From Microbacterium sp. zg-B185 (GTDB lineage Bacteria > Actinomycetota > Actinomycetes > Actinomycetales > Microbacteriaceae), in NCBI RefSeq assembly GCF_030246885.1, contig NZ_CP126739.1, forward strand, positions 1,426,001 to 1,490,000: 64,000 bases of DNA, in the 5' to 3' direction. Shown here in pieces: positions 53,466-64,000 of the stretch (positions are counted from its first letter, which is position 1; each line of letters starts with the position of its first letter). The notes below the pieces were generated by a model. It worked only from the letters and a program-made list of their open reading frames with translations, was not told where the DNA came from and ran no database searches. A program made the position numbers and the translations under genes.

Positions 53466-54403
53466 CGGACGTAACCCCCGGTGCCGCGTTGCGCGGCGCC
53501 GTCGACCTGTCTGCACTCCGCAACCGGCCCGCTCCCGCTCCGGCCGGCACGGAGCCTGCCGCTGCGGCGACCGGCTCGCTGGTGATGGACGTCACGGACG
53601 AGACGTTCCCGGAGGTTCTCGAGCTGTCCCGCACCGTCCCGGTCGTCATCGACCTGTGGGCCGAGTGGTGCGGTCCCTGCAAGCAGCTCAGCCCCATCCT
53701 GGAGCGCGTCGTCACCGAACTGGGCGGCCGCCTCGTCCTGGCCAAGGTCGACGTGGACGCCAATCCGCAGCTCGCCCAGGCGTTCCGCGCTCAGTCGATC
53801 CCGTTGGTGGTCGCCCTGGTCGCCGGTCAGCCTGTCCCGCTGTTCACCGGAGCCGTGCCGGAGCAGCAGGTCCGTGAGGTCTTCGCGCAGCTGCTGCAGC
53901 TGGCCGCCCAGAACGGCGTCACCGGGACGCTCGATGTCGACCCGGCCGAAGCCGATGGGGACGAGGACGCCGCAGCCGTCGAGCCTCCGCTGCCGCCGTT
54001 GCACGCCGAAGCGTTCGACGCCATCGAAGCGGGCGACTACGACCGTGCGATCGCGGCCTACGAGAAGGCCCTCGCCGAGAATCCCCGCGACGATGACGCG
54101 CGTGCCGGCCTCGGTCAGGTGAAGCTCCTCAGCCGCGTGCAGGGCCTGGACCTGCAGACGGCACGTGCCGCTGCGGCCGCGGCACCGACCGACGTGGACG
54201 CGCAGTTCGCCGTGGCCGACCTGGATGTCGCCGGCGGCCACGTCGAGGACGCGTTCGAGCGCCTGCTGGATCTGTTCGCCGCGTTGGCGCCGGACGAGCG
54301 CACGCCCGTGCGCGAGCGGCTGCTCGAGCTGTTCGCGCTGACCGGCGACGCCGACCCGCGTGTGATCCGCGCCCGCGGCCGCCTCGCCTCCCTGCTGTTC
54401 TAG
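53462..54403 (+). CDS. ybbN: Thioredoxin-domain, TPR-containing protein (YbbN/CnoX-like)
   Basis: A 313-aa protein. Thioredoxin domain (about residues 40-150) with the active site WAEWCGPCKQLSPI, so the CxxC pair is intact, unlike the degenerate CnoX of enterobacteria. A helical tail with TPR-like repeats follows (AIEAGDYDRAIAAYEKALAENPRDDDARAGLG). The fold matches the chaperedoxin group. The start is TTG at 53462 overlapping the upstream stop by 4 bp, a rare start codon here. Coupled expression implies the two proteins may act together at the envelope. Confidence 0.88.
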   Translation: MTDVTPGAALRGAVDLSALRNRPAPAPAGTEPAAAATGSLVMDVTDETFPEVLELSRTVPVVIDLWAEWCGPCKQLSPILERVVTELGGRLVLAKVDVDANPQLAQAFRAQSIPLVVALVAGQPVPLFTGAVPEQQVREVFAQLLQLAAQNGVTGTLDVDPAEADGDEDAAAVEPPLPPLHAEAFDAIEAGDYDRAIAAYEKALAENPRDDDARAGLGQVKLLSRVQGLDLQTARAAAAAAPTDVDAQFAVADLDVAGGHVEDAFERLLDLFAALAPDERTPVRERLLELFALTGDADPRVIRARGRLASLLF

Positions 54404-54433
54404 CCGGCGGCGACGCGCCTCAGCGCACGCGGA

Positions 54434-56614
54434 TCAGCCGCGCGTCGGCGAGGGGATGTGGGCGTCCGGGTCGTGCCGCAGCCACAGCACACCCAGGGGC
54501 GGGAGCACCATCGTTGCGCGCCCCGAGTCGTTCGCCTGCACGAGCCCCATGTTGCCGACGCCCGAGCCGCCGTAGTCCTGCGCGTCGGTGTTGAGAATCT
54601 CGTGCCAGACGCCCGGCGCGGGCAGGTCCAGAGCGTAGGAGTGGACCGGCACGCCGGAGAAATTGCAGATGACGGCCACGGCGTTGCCGTGCCAATCGCG
54701 GCGTGTGAAGGCGATCACGTTGGGGTTCCAGCTCGGGCCGCCCAGCCTGGAGAAGGCGGTGCCGTCGTTGTCACGCGCCCACAGCGCCGAGTTGTCGCGG
54801 TACACGCGATTGAGCGTCGCAACGAAGCTCTGCAGGCCGGCGTGCGAGGGCTGATCGAGGATCCACCAGTCCAAGCCCCGTCCTTCGGCCCACTCGGAGG
54901 GCTGACCGAACTCCTGACCCATGAACAGCAGCTGCTTGCCGGGGTGACCCCACATGTAGGCCAGGAACGCGCGCATGTTCGCGAGCTTCTGCCAGTGATC
55001 CCCCGGCATCCGGGAGAACAGACTGCCCTTGCCGTGCACCACCTCGTCGTGACTGATCGGCAGCACGAAGTTCTCGGTGAAGGCGTAGACGAACGAGAAC
55101 GACAGTTCGCCCTCGTGGTGCGAACGGTACATCGGGTCGCGTGAGATGTACTGCAGCGAGTCGTTCATCCAACCCATGTTCCACTTGAAGCCGAACCCGA
55201 GACCCGCCTGGCTGGTCGGTGCGGTGACCCCGGGAAAACTGGTGGACTCCTCCGCGATCATCGCGATGCCGGGATAGCGCTTGTAGGACGTGGCCGTGAC
55301 CTCCTGCAGGAAATGGATCGCCTCCAGGTTCTCGCGCCCGCCGTGCACGTTGGGCGTCCATTCGCCGGCTTGGCGCGAGTAGTCCAGGTACAGCATCGAT
55401 GCGACGGCATCGACGCGCAGCCCATCGACGTGAAACTCCTCGAACCAGTACAGCGCGTTGGCCACGAGGAAGTTGCGCACTTCGCTGCGGCCGTAGTCGA
55501 AGATGTACGTGCCCCACTCCCGGTGCTCACCGCGGCGCGGATCCGAGTGCTCGTACAGCGGCTCACCGTCGAACCGGGCCAGTGCGAACGCGTCCTTGGG
55601 GAAGTGCCCGGGAACCCAGTCCATGATCACGCCGATACCGGCCTGGTGCAGGCGGTCGATCAGATAACGCAGGTCGTCCGGCGTGCCGAAGCGGCTGGTC
55701 GGTGCGTAATAGCCGGTCACCTGGTAGCCCCAGGATCCGCCGAACGGGTGCTCGGCCAGCGGAAGGAACTCGATGTGCGTGAAGCCCTGGGCGGTCACGT
55801 ATTCGATCAGCTGATCCGCACCGTCGCGGTAGGACAGCCCGGGACGCCAGGAGCCGAAGTGGACCTCGTAGATCGACATCGGCTGGGAGATGGGCTGACT
55901 CTTCGCCCGCTGCGCCATCCAGGCCGCATCCGACCAGGTGTATTCCGACTCGGTGATCACGGACGCAGTCGCCGGAGGCATCTCCGCGTATCGGGCCATC
56001 GGATCCGCTTTCAGGACCCACTCGCCGCTGCGCGAGAGCAGCTGGAACTTGTATGTGGCGCCCACGCCGATTTCCGGCACGAACAGCTCCCATACTCCGC
56101 TGCCGCCCATCGACCGCATCGCATGCGAGGCGCCGTCCCAGCCGTTGAAATCGCCCACGACGCGCACCGCCCGCGCGTTCGGGGCCCACACGGCGAAGGA
56201 CGTGCCCACGGTGCCGTCCAGTTCGCGCACGTGGGCGCCGAGCACGCGCCAGAGCTGTTCGTGCCGGCCCTCGCGGATCAGGTGCAGGTCGAGCTCACCG
56301 ATCGTCGGCGCGAAGCGGTACGGGTCCTCGGCGGTGTGGTCGGAGCCGTCCTCGTAGGTGGCCAGCAGCGTGTACCGGCCGTCTTCACCGGCGCGCTGAC
56401 CCTCCCAGATCCCCCCGCGGACGTGCTCCAGCGGCACGCGAGTGCCGTCCGGGAACACGGCGGTCACACTGCGGGCCAGCGGACGCCGGGCGCGGATGGT
56501 CCATTCCACCGCACCCTCGGCGTTCGTCCCGCGGTGGATGCCGAGTACGGAATGCGGGTTGTGATGGGTGCCTTCGGCCACGGCGTCCAGCAGGTCATCG
56601 GTGGTGGTCTTCAT
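54434..56614 (-). CDS. glgB: 1,4-alpha-glucan branching enzyme
   Basis: Forms alpha-1,6 branches in glycogen; 726 aa, GH13. N-terminal extra module plus CBM48 ([22 protein letters not shown]). Catalytic motifs are [14 protein letters not shown] (region I), [14 protein letters not shown] (nucleophile), MIAEESTSF (acid) and [12 protein letters not shown] (stabiliser). Domain order and length are typical of the longer actinobacterial form. The ATG overlaps the glgE stop by 4 bp; the two are one operon. No glgA or glgC gene is in the window. Confidence 0.96.
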   Translation of the reverse strand: MKTTTDDLLDAVAEGTHHNPHSVLGIHRGTNAEGAVEWTIRARRPLARSVTAVFPDGTRVPLEHVRGGIWEGQRAGEDGRYTLLATYEDGSDHTAEDPYRFAPTIGELDLHLIREGRHEQLWRVLGAHVRELDGTVGTSFAVWAPNARAVRVVGDFNGWDGASHAMRSMGGSGVWELFVPEIGVGATYKFQLLSRSGEWVLKADPMARYAEMPPATASVITESEYTWSDAAWMAQRAKSQPISQPMSIYEVHFGSWRPGLSYRDGADQLIEYVTAQGFTHIEFLPLAEHPFGGSWGYQVTGYYAPTSRFGTPDDLRYLIDRLHQAGIGVIMDWVPGHFPKDAFALARFDGEPLYEHSDPRRGEHREWGTYIFDYGRSEVRNFLVANALYWFEEFHVDGLRVDAVASMLYLDYSRQAGEWTPNVHGGRENLEAIHFLQEVTATSYKRYPGIAMIAEESTSFPGVTAPTSQAGLGFGFKWNMGWMNDSLQYISRDPMYRSHHEGELSFSFVYAFTENFVLPISHDEVVHGKGSLFSRMPGDHWQKLANMRAFLAYMWGHPGKQLLFMGQEFGQPSEWAEGRGLDWWILDQPSHAGLQSFVATLNRVYRDNSALWARDNDGTAFSRLGGPSWNPNVIAFTRRDWHGNAVAVICNFSGVPVHSYALDLPAPGVWHEILNTDAQDYGGSGVGNMGLVQANDSGRATMVLPPLGVLWLRHDPDAHIPSPTRG

Positions 56615-58710
56615 CGCGACTCCTTCACGTGCAGGATGTGGACAGGCTCGTGGAAGGCGTCGAGCTTGACGAAGTTGTAATCGGCCCAGGTCCAGCGCTG
56701 GCCGGTCAGAAGCTCCTCGACCTCGAAGGGTTCACCGGGAGTGACGCCCCAGGCTCGGGTGTCCAGATGCACCATCGTCTGGCGCACCGAGTGGGGATCC
56801 ACGTTCGCCACCACGATGACGGTGTCGGCCCGCCCGGTGGAGGACAGCTCGGCGCTGAGGGTCTTGGAGTACACCAGGATGGCGTCGTCGTCGCTCCAGT
56901 GCACTGTGAGGTTGCGCAGCTGCCCGAGCGCAGGATGGTCGCGGCGGATCTCGTTCAGGCGCCTCAGGTAGGGCGCCAACGAGTCTCCGCGTTCCTCGGC
57001 GGCGTCCCAGTCGCGGAGCTTGTACTCGTATTTCTCGTTGTCGATGTTCTCCTCGGAACCGGGACGCGCGACGTTCTCGTACAGCTCGTACCCGGCGTAC
57101 ACGCCGTACGTCGGCGCACCCGTCGCCGCGATCGCGGCACGGATCTTGTAGGCCGGTCGGCCCCCGAACTGCAGATACTCGGTGAGGATGTCCGGCGTGT
57201 TTACGAACAGGTTCGGGCGGAGGAAGTCGGCGGTGTCATGGGCGAGGCCGGTGAGGAATTCCTCCAGCTCGCTCTTCGTGTTGCGCCAGGTGAAGTAGGT
57301 GTAGCTCTGCTGGAACCCCGCCAGGGCGAGGCCCTGCAGCGGAGCGGGTCGCGTGAACGCCTCGGCGAGGAACACGACGTCGGGGTTCTCGGCGGAGACC
57401 GTCGCGATCAGCCACTCCCAGAACTGCAGCGGCTTGGTGTGCGGGTTGTCCACCCGGAAGATCTTCACGCCCTGCGCGATCCAGTGGCGCAGGATGCGCA
57501 GCGCCTCCGCCCGGATCCCCTCGGGGTCGTTGTCGAAGTTGATCGGATAGATGTCCTGGTACTTCTTGGGCGGGTTCTCGGCGTAGGCGATCGAGCCGTC
57601 CGGGAGGGTCGTGAACCACTCCGGATGAGCGGAGACCCAGGGGTGGTCCGGTGCCGCCTGCAGCGCGAAGTCGAGGGCGACCTCCAGGCCCCGCTCGCGT
57701 GCGGCCCGCACGAACGCGCGGAAGTCCGCGAGCGTCCCCAGGTCGGGATGGACGGCGTCGTGCCCGCCCTCGTCGGAGCCGATGGCCCACGGCGATCCGG
57801 GATCGCCCGGCTGCGGGTCGAGGGTGTTGTTGCGGCCCTTGCGGTTCACCCGGCCGATGGGGTGGATCGGCGGCAGGTAGAGCACGTCGAACCCCATCCC
57901 CGCGACCCCGGCGAGACGCCGCGTGGCGGAGCGGAACGTGCCGCTCTTGATGGTGCCGTCCTTCAGTGGCCGCGCGCCCTCAGACCGGGGGAAGAACTCG
58001 TACCACGCGCCCACGCCGGCGCGTTCTCGCTCCACGAGCAGCTCCAGGGTCGCCCCGACGGTCATCAGCGAGGTCACCGGCCGCACCGCGAATAACGCGG
58101 CGATCGACGGGTCGCGCACCACATCCAGAGCCCGTCCGTCGTCCGTTGCGGGATCGCGCAGATCGCGGGCGGCGTTCTCCAGCCGACGCCGCTCGGGAAG
58201 CGGGCGGCTCTGGTCGGCGACGGCCCGCTCGAACAGGAGGGCGCCGAGTTCGCGCATGATCGCCGTGTCGACGCCGGCCGCGATCTTCACCTCGGCCGCG
58301 TGCTCCCAGGTGGCGAAGTCGTCGGCGAAAGCCTCGAAGCGGAAGCTCCAGACCCCCTCTTCGAGCGGCGCGATCGTGGTCTCCCACCGGTCGAACCCGT
58401 CCTCCAGGGCGGACAGCCGATGCAGCGACTCATCGCCGGAGGGGGAGAACAGCCTGACGTGCACGCCGATGCGGTCGTGGCCCTCGCGGAAGGCCGTGGC
58501 TCGGAAAGGGACCGCTTCGCCGGAGAACGCGCTCGGGCGGAACTGCCCCCCGGGCACCGACGGCGAGGGCAGCACGATCGGGATGCGCGCAGTCACCGTC
58601 CCGGAGACCGCGGCGGCCGACTCGGGCGGCGGGTCATCCACTGTCCGAAGGGGGATCGGCGAGGCGCTTCGCCAGGGGCGGGTGCGCACGGAGCGCGTCG
58701 TCGTGACCAC
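56611..58710 (-). CDS. glgE: Alpha-1,4-glucan:maltose-1-phosphate maltosyltransferase
   Basis: Extends glucans by adding maltosyl units from maltose-1-phosphate, the key step of the GlgE pathway; 699 aa, GH13_3. The N-terminal all-beta domain is followed by the catalytic motifs [11 protein letters not shown] (nucleophile), [12 protein letters not shown] (acid) and the GlgE-specific VNTPDIL. The [14 protein letters not shown] segment is also family-specific. GTG at 58710 has TAGGTT 6 nt upstream. The usual maltose-1-phosphate suppliers TreS and Pep2/Mak are not in this window. Confidence 0.95.
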   Translation of the reverse strand: MVTTTRSVRTRPWRSASPIPLRTVDDPPPESAAAVSGTVTARIPIVLPSPSVPGGQFRPSAFSGEAVPFRATAFREGHDRIGVHVRLFSPSGDESLHRLSALEDGFDRWETTIAPLEEGVWSFRFEAFADDFATWEHAAEVKIAAGVDTAIMRELGALLFERAVADQSRPLPERRRLENAARDLRDPATDDGRALDVVRDPSIAALFAVRPVTSLMTVGATLELLVERERAGVGAWYEFFPRSEGARPLKDGTIKSGTFRSATRRLAGVAGMGFDVLYLPPIHPIGRVNRKGRNNTLDPQPGDPGSPWAIGSDEGGHDAVHPDLGTLADFRAFVRAARERGLEVALDFALQAAPDHPWVSAHPEWFTTLPDGSIAYAENPPKKYQDIYPINFDNDPEGIRAEALRILRHWIAQGVKIFRVDNPHTKPLQFWEWLIATVSAENPDVVFLAEAFTRPAPLQGLALAGFQQSYTYFTWRNTKSELEEFLTGLAHDTADFLRPNLFVNTPDILTEYLQFGGRPAYKIRAAIAATGAPTYGVYAGYELYENVARPGSEENIDNEKYEYKLRDWDAAEERGDSLAPYLRRLNEIRRDHPALGQLRNLTVHWSDDDAILVYSKTLSAELSSTGRADTVIVVANVDPHSVRQTMVHLDTRAWGVTPGEPFEVEELLTGQRWTWADYNFVKLDAFHEPVHILHVKESR

Positions 58711-58716
58711 CCCTCG

Positions 58717-58722
58717 AACCTA
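58717..58722 (-). promoter_or_regulatory. Leaderless -10 of glgE-glgB
   Basis: TAGGTT on the minus strand, spacer CGAGGG, then the GTG at 58710. Confidence 0.5.
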
Positions 58723-58772
58723 CCGCGAGCCTCGGCGAGGGGACAGGCTCTGGCGCGCCGTCCGGCCCTCGC

Positions 58773-60860
58773 CTACCCTGCGCGAAACAGCCGCATCGAG
58801 GTTCCCGGCAGGGCTACGGTATCTCCCGGACGCAGCTGCGCATGCGTGTCGCTGGGCGTCTCGTCCGCGCTGGACCAGAGCGACACGAACGTGGCGACGC
58901 CGTCGATCCGAGGCAGCGTGACGTCGACGGGGTGCTCGTTTCCGTGCACCATCAGCAGGATCCGGTTGAACTCCTCGTGTTCCGGCGTCGAAGCGGCGAC
59001 GTACTGGAGCGTCCGGCTGGACGGGTCCGTCCACTGCTCGATCGACATGGTCCTGCCGTTCTGGTCGTACCACTGCATCACAGAGGCGGAGGGGGTGTGC
59101 TCGTTGAGTTTGGCGAATCGGCTCGGCCGGAGGGCGGGGTTCTCGCGGCGCAGCTCCAGCAGACGCCGCACGTGCGCGAACAGGTCGTCTTGCCATGGCG
59201 CGTGCTCCCACGAGATCCAGGTCAGCGGCGAGTCGTGGCAGTACGCGTTGTTGTTGCCGCGCTGGGTGCGCGCGAACTCGTCTCCGGCGGAGAGCATCGG
59301 CACGCCCGCCGACAGCAGCAGTGTGCCCAGCAGGTTGCGCATCGCCTTGCGGCGGGTGGCGAGGATCCCCTCATCGGAGGTGGGGCCCTCCGCGCCGTGA
59401 TTGAAGGAACGGTTGGTGTCCGCCCCGTCCCGGTTCTGCTCGCCGTTGCCGAGGTTGTGCTTGACGTCGTACGAGACGAGGTCGTTGAGCGTGAACCCGT
59501 CGTGCGCGGTGACGAAGTTGACGCTCGCCAGCGGGCCGCGCTCCGCGCTGAACGTGTTCGAGGACCCGGAGAGGCGGGTGGCGAAGCCGCCGATGCCCAC
59601 CGGGGCGGCGGAGGCGCGGCGTGCGTAGTCGACGTCGCTGAGCCAGAAGTTGCGGACGCGGTCGCGGTAGCGGTCGTTCCACTCCAGCCAGCCTTCGCCG
59701 AAATTGCCGGTCTGCCAGCCGCCCATTCCGACATCCCAGGGCTCGGCGATCTTCTTGACACCGGCCAGCGCCGGGTCTTCGGCGATCGCGCGCAGCAGCG
59801 GGTGCTCCGGCGTGAACGTGTGCGCGGCATCTCGACCCAGCGTCACGGCCAGGTCCAGCCGGAACCCGTCGATCTGCATGTCGTTGGCCCAGTAGCGCAG
59901 GGAGTCCAGCACCAGGCGGGATGCGGCATCCGTCGAGGTGTCGACCGAGTTGCCGCAACCGGTGACGTCGATGTAGACGCCGTCCTGGTCCTGCCGGTAA
60001 TACGAGCGGTTGTCGATGCCGCGCAGGCTGGTCCGGGGGCCGCCGATGCCCTCTTCGCTGGTGTGGTTGTAGACGACGTCGAGGATGACCTCCAGTCCGG
60101 CCTCATGGAGGAGGCGCACCATGCCCTTGAACTCCCGGAGGATCGCCTCCGGCCCCCCGCGGCGGCTCTCCTCCGTGGCGTACGCGCCGTGCGGGGTGAA
60201 GAAGTTCAGGGAGTTGTACCCCCAGTAGTTGGTCAGTCCATGCTGGAGCAGGCGCGGCTCGGTGGCGAACGCATGGACCGGTAGCAGCTCGATGCTGGTC
60301 ACGCCGAGCGTGAGGAAGTGATCGATCATCGCCGGATGCGCGAGGCCGGCGTACGTGCCGTGCAGGGCGGGCGGCACGGCAGGATGCCGTTTCGAAAGCC
60401 CCTTGAGGTGGCCCTCGTAGATCACCGTCCGATCCAGCGGGACCGCCGGCTTGGCCACCCCGCCCCAGTCGAAGCCGCCCTCGATCACGACCGATCGCCA
60501 GTCCTCGAACCCGCCACTGACCAGGCCCTTGGAATACGGCTCGACCAGGAGGGTCCCCGGGTTGAACATGTTGCCGGGCCCGTGCGGGCCGTCCACCCGG
60601 ATGGCGTACCGCGCTCCAGGGCGAAGCCCGGGCGTCGTGACGCTCCACACGCCGCCACCGGCAGGCTGCAGCGGCATGGTGTCGGTGCTCCAGTCCAGGT
60701 CGCTGTCGTCGAACAGGACCAGTTCCACTTCGCCGGCATTGGCGGCCCAAACCCGCAGCGTGCCGCCGTCAGGTCCGAGGGTGACGCCGAGGTCGTCGAG
60801 CTCCGAACGGAGCAGGCCTGACCGCGGGGCGAGCGCGGCGAGGGATTCTGGCGAAAGCAT
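58773..60860 (-). CDS. glgX: Glycogen debranching enzyme GlgX (isoamylase-type), second copy
   Basis: A 695-aa GH13 debranching enzyme, second in the window. CBM48 module near residues 30-110; catalytic motifs IDGFRLDLAV, KKIAEPWDVG and VTAHDGFTLNDL. It differs in sequence from the first copy, so the two are not a recent duplication. ATG at 60860 (MLSPES) preferred over the GTG at 60884, since a TACTGT -10 lies 7 nt upstream of the ATG. Divergent from the cysteine desulfurase gene and transcribed towards glgE. Confidence 0.92.
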   Translation of the reverse strand: MLSPESLAALAPRSGLLRSELDDLGVTLGPDGGTLRVWAANAGEVELVLFDDSDLDWSTDTMPLQPAGGGVWSVTTPGLRPGARYAIRVDGPHGPGNMFNPGTLLVEPYSKGLVSGGFEDWRSVVIEGGFDWGGVAKPAVPLDRTVIYEGHLKGLSKRHPAVPPALHGTYAGLAHPAMIDHFLTLGVTSIELLPVHAFATEPRLLQHGLTNYWGYNSLNFFTPHGAYATEESRRGGPEAILREFKGMVRLLHEAGLEVILDVVYNHTSEEGIGGPRTSLRGIDNRSYYRQDQDGVYIDVTGCGNSVDTSTDAASRLVLDSLRYWANDMQIDGFRLDLAVTLGRDAAHTFTPEHPLLRAIAEDPALAGVKKIAEPWDVGMGGWQTGNFGEGWLEWNDRYRDRVRNFWLSDVDYARRASAAPVGIGGFATRLSGSSNTFSAERGPLASVNFVTAHDGFTLNDLVSYDVKHNLGNGEQNRDGADTNRSFNHGAEGPTSDEGILATRRKAMRNLLGTLLLSAGVPMLSAGDEFARTQRGNNNAYCHDSPLTWISWEHAPWQDDLFAHVRRLLELRRENPALRPSRFAKLNEHTPSASVMQWYDQNGRTMSIEQWTDPSSRTLQYVAASTPEHEEFNRILLMVHGNEHPVDVTLPRIDGVATFVSLWSSADETPSDTHAQLRPGDTVALPGTSMRLFRAG

Positions 60861-60867
60861 GCGTTCT

Positions 60868-60873
60868 ACAGTA
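60868..60873 (-). promoter_or_regulatory. Leaderless -10 of the second glgX
   Basis: TACTGT on the minus strand with a 7-nt spacer to the ATG at 60860. Confidence 0.4.
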
Positions 60874-60913
60874 GTAACGCGCACAGTCGCAGGTTGCTTC
60901 GAGCGGAGGGTCC

Positions 60914-62149
60914 ATGGTCGTCTACGTCGACCACGCTGCCACGACGCCGTTGCGCGCGGAAGCGCGCGAGGCGTGGCTGGCCGCCACGGAGACGGTCGGA
61001 AACGCCTCCTCGATCCACTCCGCCGGTCAGTCCGCCCGTCAGCTGCTGGAGGAGTCGCGCGAGCGTCTGGCTGCGGCGCTGGACTGCGATCCGGTCGAGG
61101 TCGTCTTCACCTCCGGCGGCACCGAGTCGGTGAACCTCGGGATCACCGGTCTGTACCGCGCCCGTCGTGAGTCCACAGGCCGCAACGCGATCGTCGCGCC
61201 GCTCGCGGAGCACCACGCCACGCTGGACACGCTCGGCTGGCTGCACGCGCACGAGGTGGCCGACATCGAATGGGTGCCCGTCGACCGCGATGCGCGGGTG
61301 GATCTGGACGCGTGGGGCAGCGCGGTGGGCGGTGGCGATGCCGCGGCAGCGACGCTGCTGGCCGCAAACAACGAGGTCGGCAGCCTGCAGCCCCTCGTCG
61401 GGGCGGCCGCCGCCGCAGCCGAGGCGGACGTGCCGGTGCACGTAGACGCGGTCGGTGCGTTCGGACACGTTCCGCTGTCGTTCCGGGGCCTGCGCGCGCA
61501 GTCCGGATCGGGCAGCGCAGGACTGGTCGCGATGAGCGTCGCGGCGCACAAGCTCGGCGGACCGGTCGGTGTGGGTGCGCTGGTCGTGGCGCGCGAGGCG
61601 CGCGTCGAGCCCCTCCTGCACGGCGGCGGGCAGCAGCGCGGTCTTCGCGCCGGCACCCAGGATGCCGCCGGCGCAGCGGCCTTCGCTGTGGCGGCGGAGC
61701 TGGCCGTCGGCGAACTGGCCGCCGAGTCGACGCGCATCCGGTCCCTGCGCGACCGGCTCGAATCGGGGCTGCGGGCTCGGATTCCGCACGCGCGAGTCTC
61801 GGCCGCGGCGGCGGAGCGGCTGCCCGGGCACCTGCACGTGGTGTTCCCGGGAGCGCAGGGCGACTCGCTGCTGCTGCTGCTGGACACTGCGGGAATCGCC
61901 GTCTCGACGGGTTCGGCCTGTCAGGCCGGCGTGCCGGAGCCCTCGCACGTGGTGCGCGCGATGGGTCTCGGGGAGAGTGCGGCGCGCAGCGCCCTGCGGC
62001 TGACGCTGGGACGGACCACCACCGATGCGGACGTCGACGCCGTGCTGGATGCGCTTCCGGCCGCGTTCGAGCGGGCACGCGCGGCCGGGCTGTCCTCACG
62101 CCGCGTTCCGGGCTCCGCTCCCAGCTTCGGCGGAGCCCAGCGCTCGTAG
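60914..62149 (+). CDS. Cysteine desulfurase (IscS/NifS-like)
   Basis: PLP enzyme that releases sulfur from cysteine; 411 aa. VVYVDHAATTPLRAEA is the NifS/IscS opening. The PLP lysine is in SVAAHKLGGPVGVGALV and the catalytic Cys in STGSACQAGVPEPSHV. The loop around the Cys is long, as in class I (IscS) enzymes. Ribosome site CGGAGGG before ATG. Immediately followed by mnmA, indicating sulfur supply for tRNA thiolation; roles in Fe-S cluster assembly are possible too. Confidence 0.93.
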   Translation: MVVYVDHAATTPLRAEAREAWLAATETVGNASSIHSAGQSARQLLEESRERLAAALDCDPVEVVFTSGGTESVNLGITGLYRARRESTGRNAIVAPLAEHHATLDTLGWLHAHEVADIEWVPVDRDARVDLDAWGSAVGGGDAAAATLLAANNEVGSLQPLVGAAAAAAEADVPVHVDAVGAFGHVPLSFRGLRAQSGSGSAGLVAMSVAAHKLGGPVGVGALVVAREARVEPLLHGGGQQRGLRAGTQDAAGAAAFAVAAELAVGELAAESTRIRSLRDRLESGLRARIPHARVSAAAAERLPGHLHVVFPGAQGDSLLLLLDTAGIAVSTGSACQAGVPEPSHVVRAMGLGESAARSALRLTLGRTTTDADVDAVLDALPAAFERARAAGLSSRRVPGSAPSFGGAQRS

Positions 62150-62152
62150 ACT
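62147..62152 (+). promoter_or_regulatory. Leaderless -10 of mnmA
   Basis: TAGACT, whose TAG is the stop codon of the cysteine desulfurase gene; spacer CTTCAC, then ATG at 62159. Confidence 0.5.
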
Positions 62153-62158
62153 CTTCAC

Positions 62159-64000
<1,842 letters not shown>

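Overview
The window is high-GC actinobacterial chromosome. Gene content and gene order point to Microbacteriaceae (Microbacterium-like); this placement is inferred from sequence character and synteny, not from a marker search. It reads as ordinary housekeeping backbone with accessory blocks inserted into it. I see no tRNA, rRNA, IS element, prophage or CRISPR array.

Backbone, left to right: gpsA (5' end outside the window) and ddl; thiL; rsmD (minus); recG; then the classical run coaD - yceD - rpmF - rnc - mutM - smc - ftsY - ffh - rpsP - khpA - rimM - trmD - rplS - lepB - rnhB - DUF2469 - yraN - comM(yifB) - dprA - xerC - M23 peptidase - rpsB - tsf - pyrH - frr - cdsA. The right end carries cell-envelope, thioredoxin-like and glucan genes, then an iscS-like cysteine desulfurase, mnmA and ligA (3' end outside the window).

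Insertions into the backbone: (1) a minus-strand unit at 10204-13035 between mutM and smc, with a consensus-like promoter, a 35-codon ORF with a near-perfect Shine-Dalgarno, two hairpins, an 87-aa orphan and two tandem double-GNAT paralogues; (2) an NmrA-like oxidoreductase, a DUF2004 protein, lipB-lipA and a TetR-VOC fusion around ftsY/ffh; (3) a YbdK-type glutamate-cysteine ligase before rpsP; (4) glgX-treY-treZ plus small membrane proteins and map before rplS. A second alpha-glucan block (glgB, glgE, a second glgX; minus strand) lies at 54434-60860. Together the two blocks encode glucan debranching, trehalose release from glucan (TreY/TreZ), maltosyl transfer (GlgE) and branching (GlgB).

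Regulation: many genes have a TANNNT -10 hexamer 6-9 nt upstream of the start codon, as expected for leaderless actinobacterial mRNAs. Intrinsic terminators with U-tracts follow rplS and tsf. Several convergent gene pairs are separated by short hairpins without U-tracts. rplS and rpsB have long structured leaders, and a 19-bp hairpin separates rpsB from tsf. The least explained element, and my best candidate for something undescribed, is the leader-peptide-like unit driving the tandem GNAT genes.
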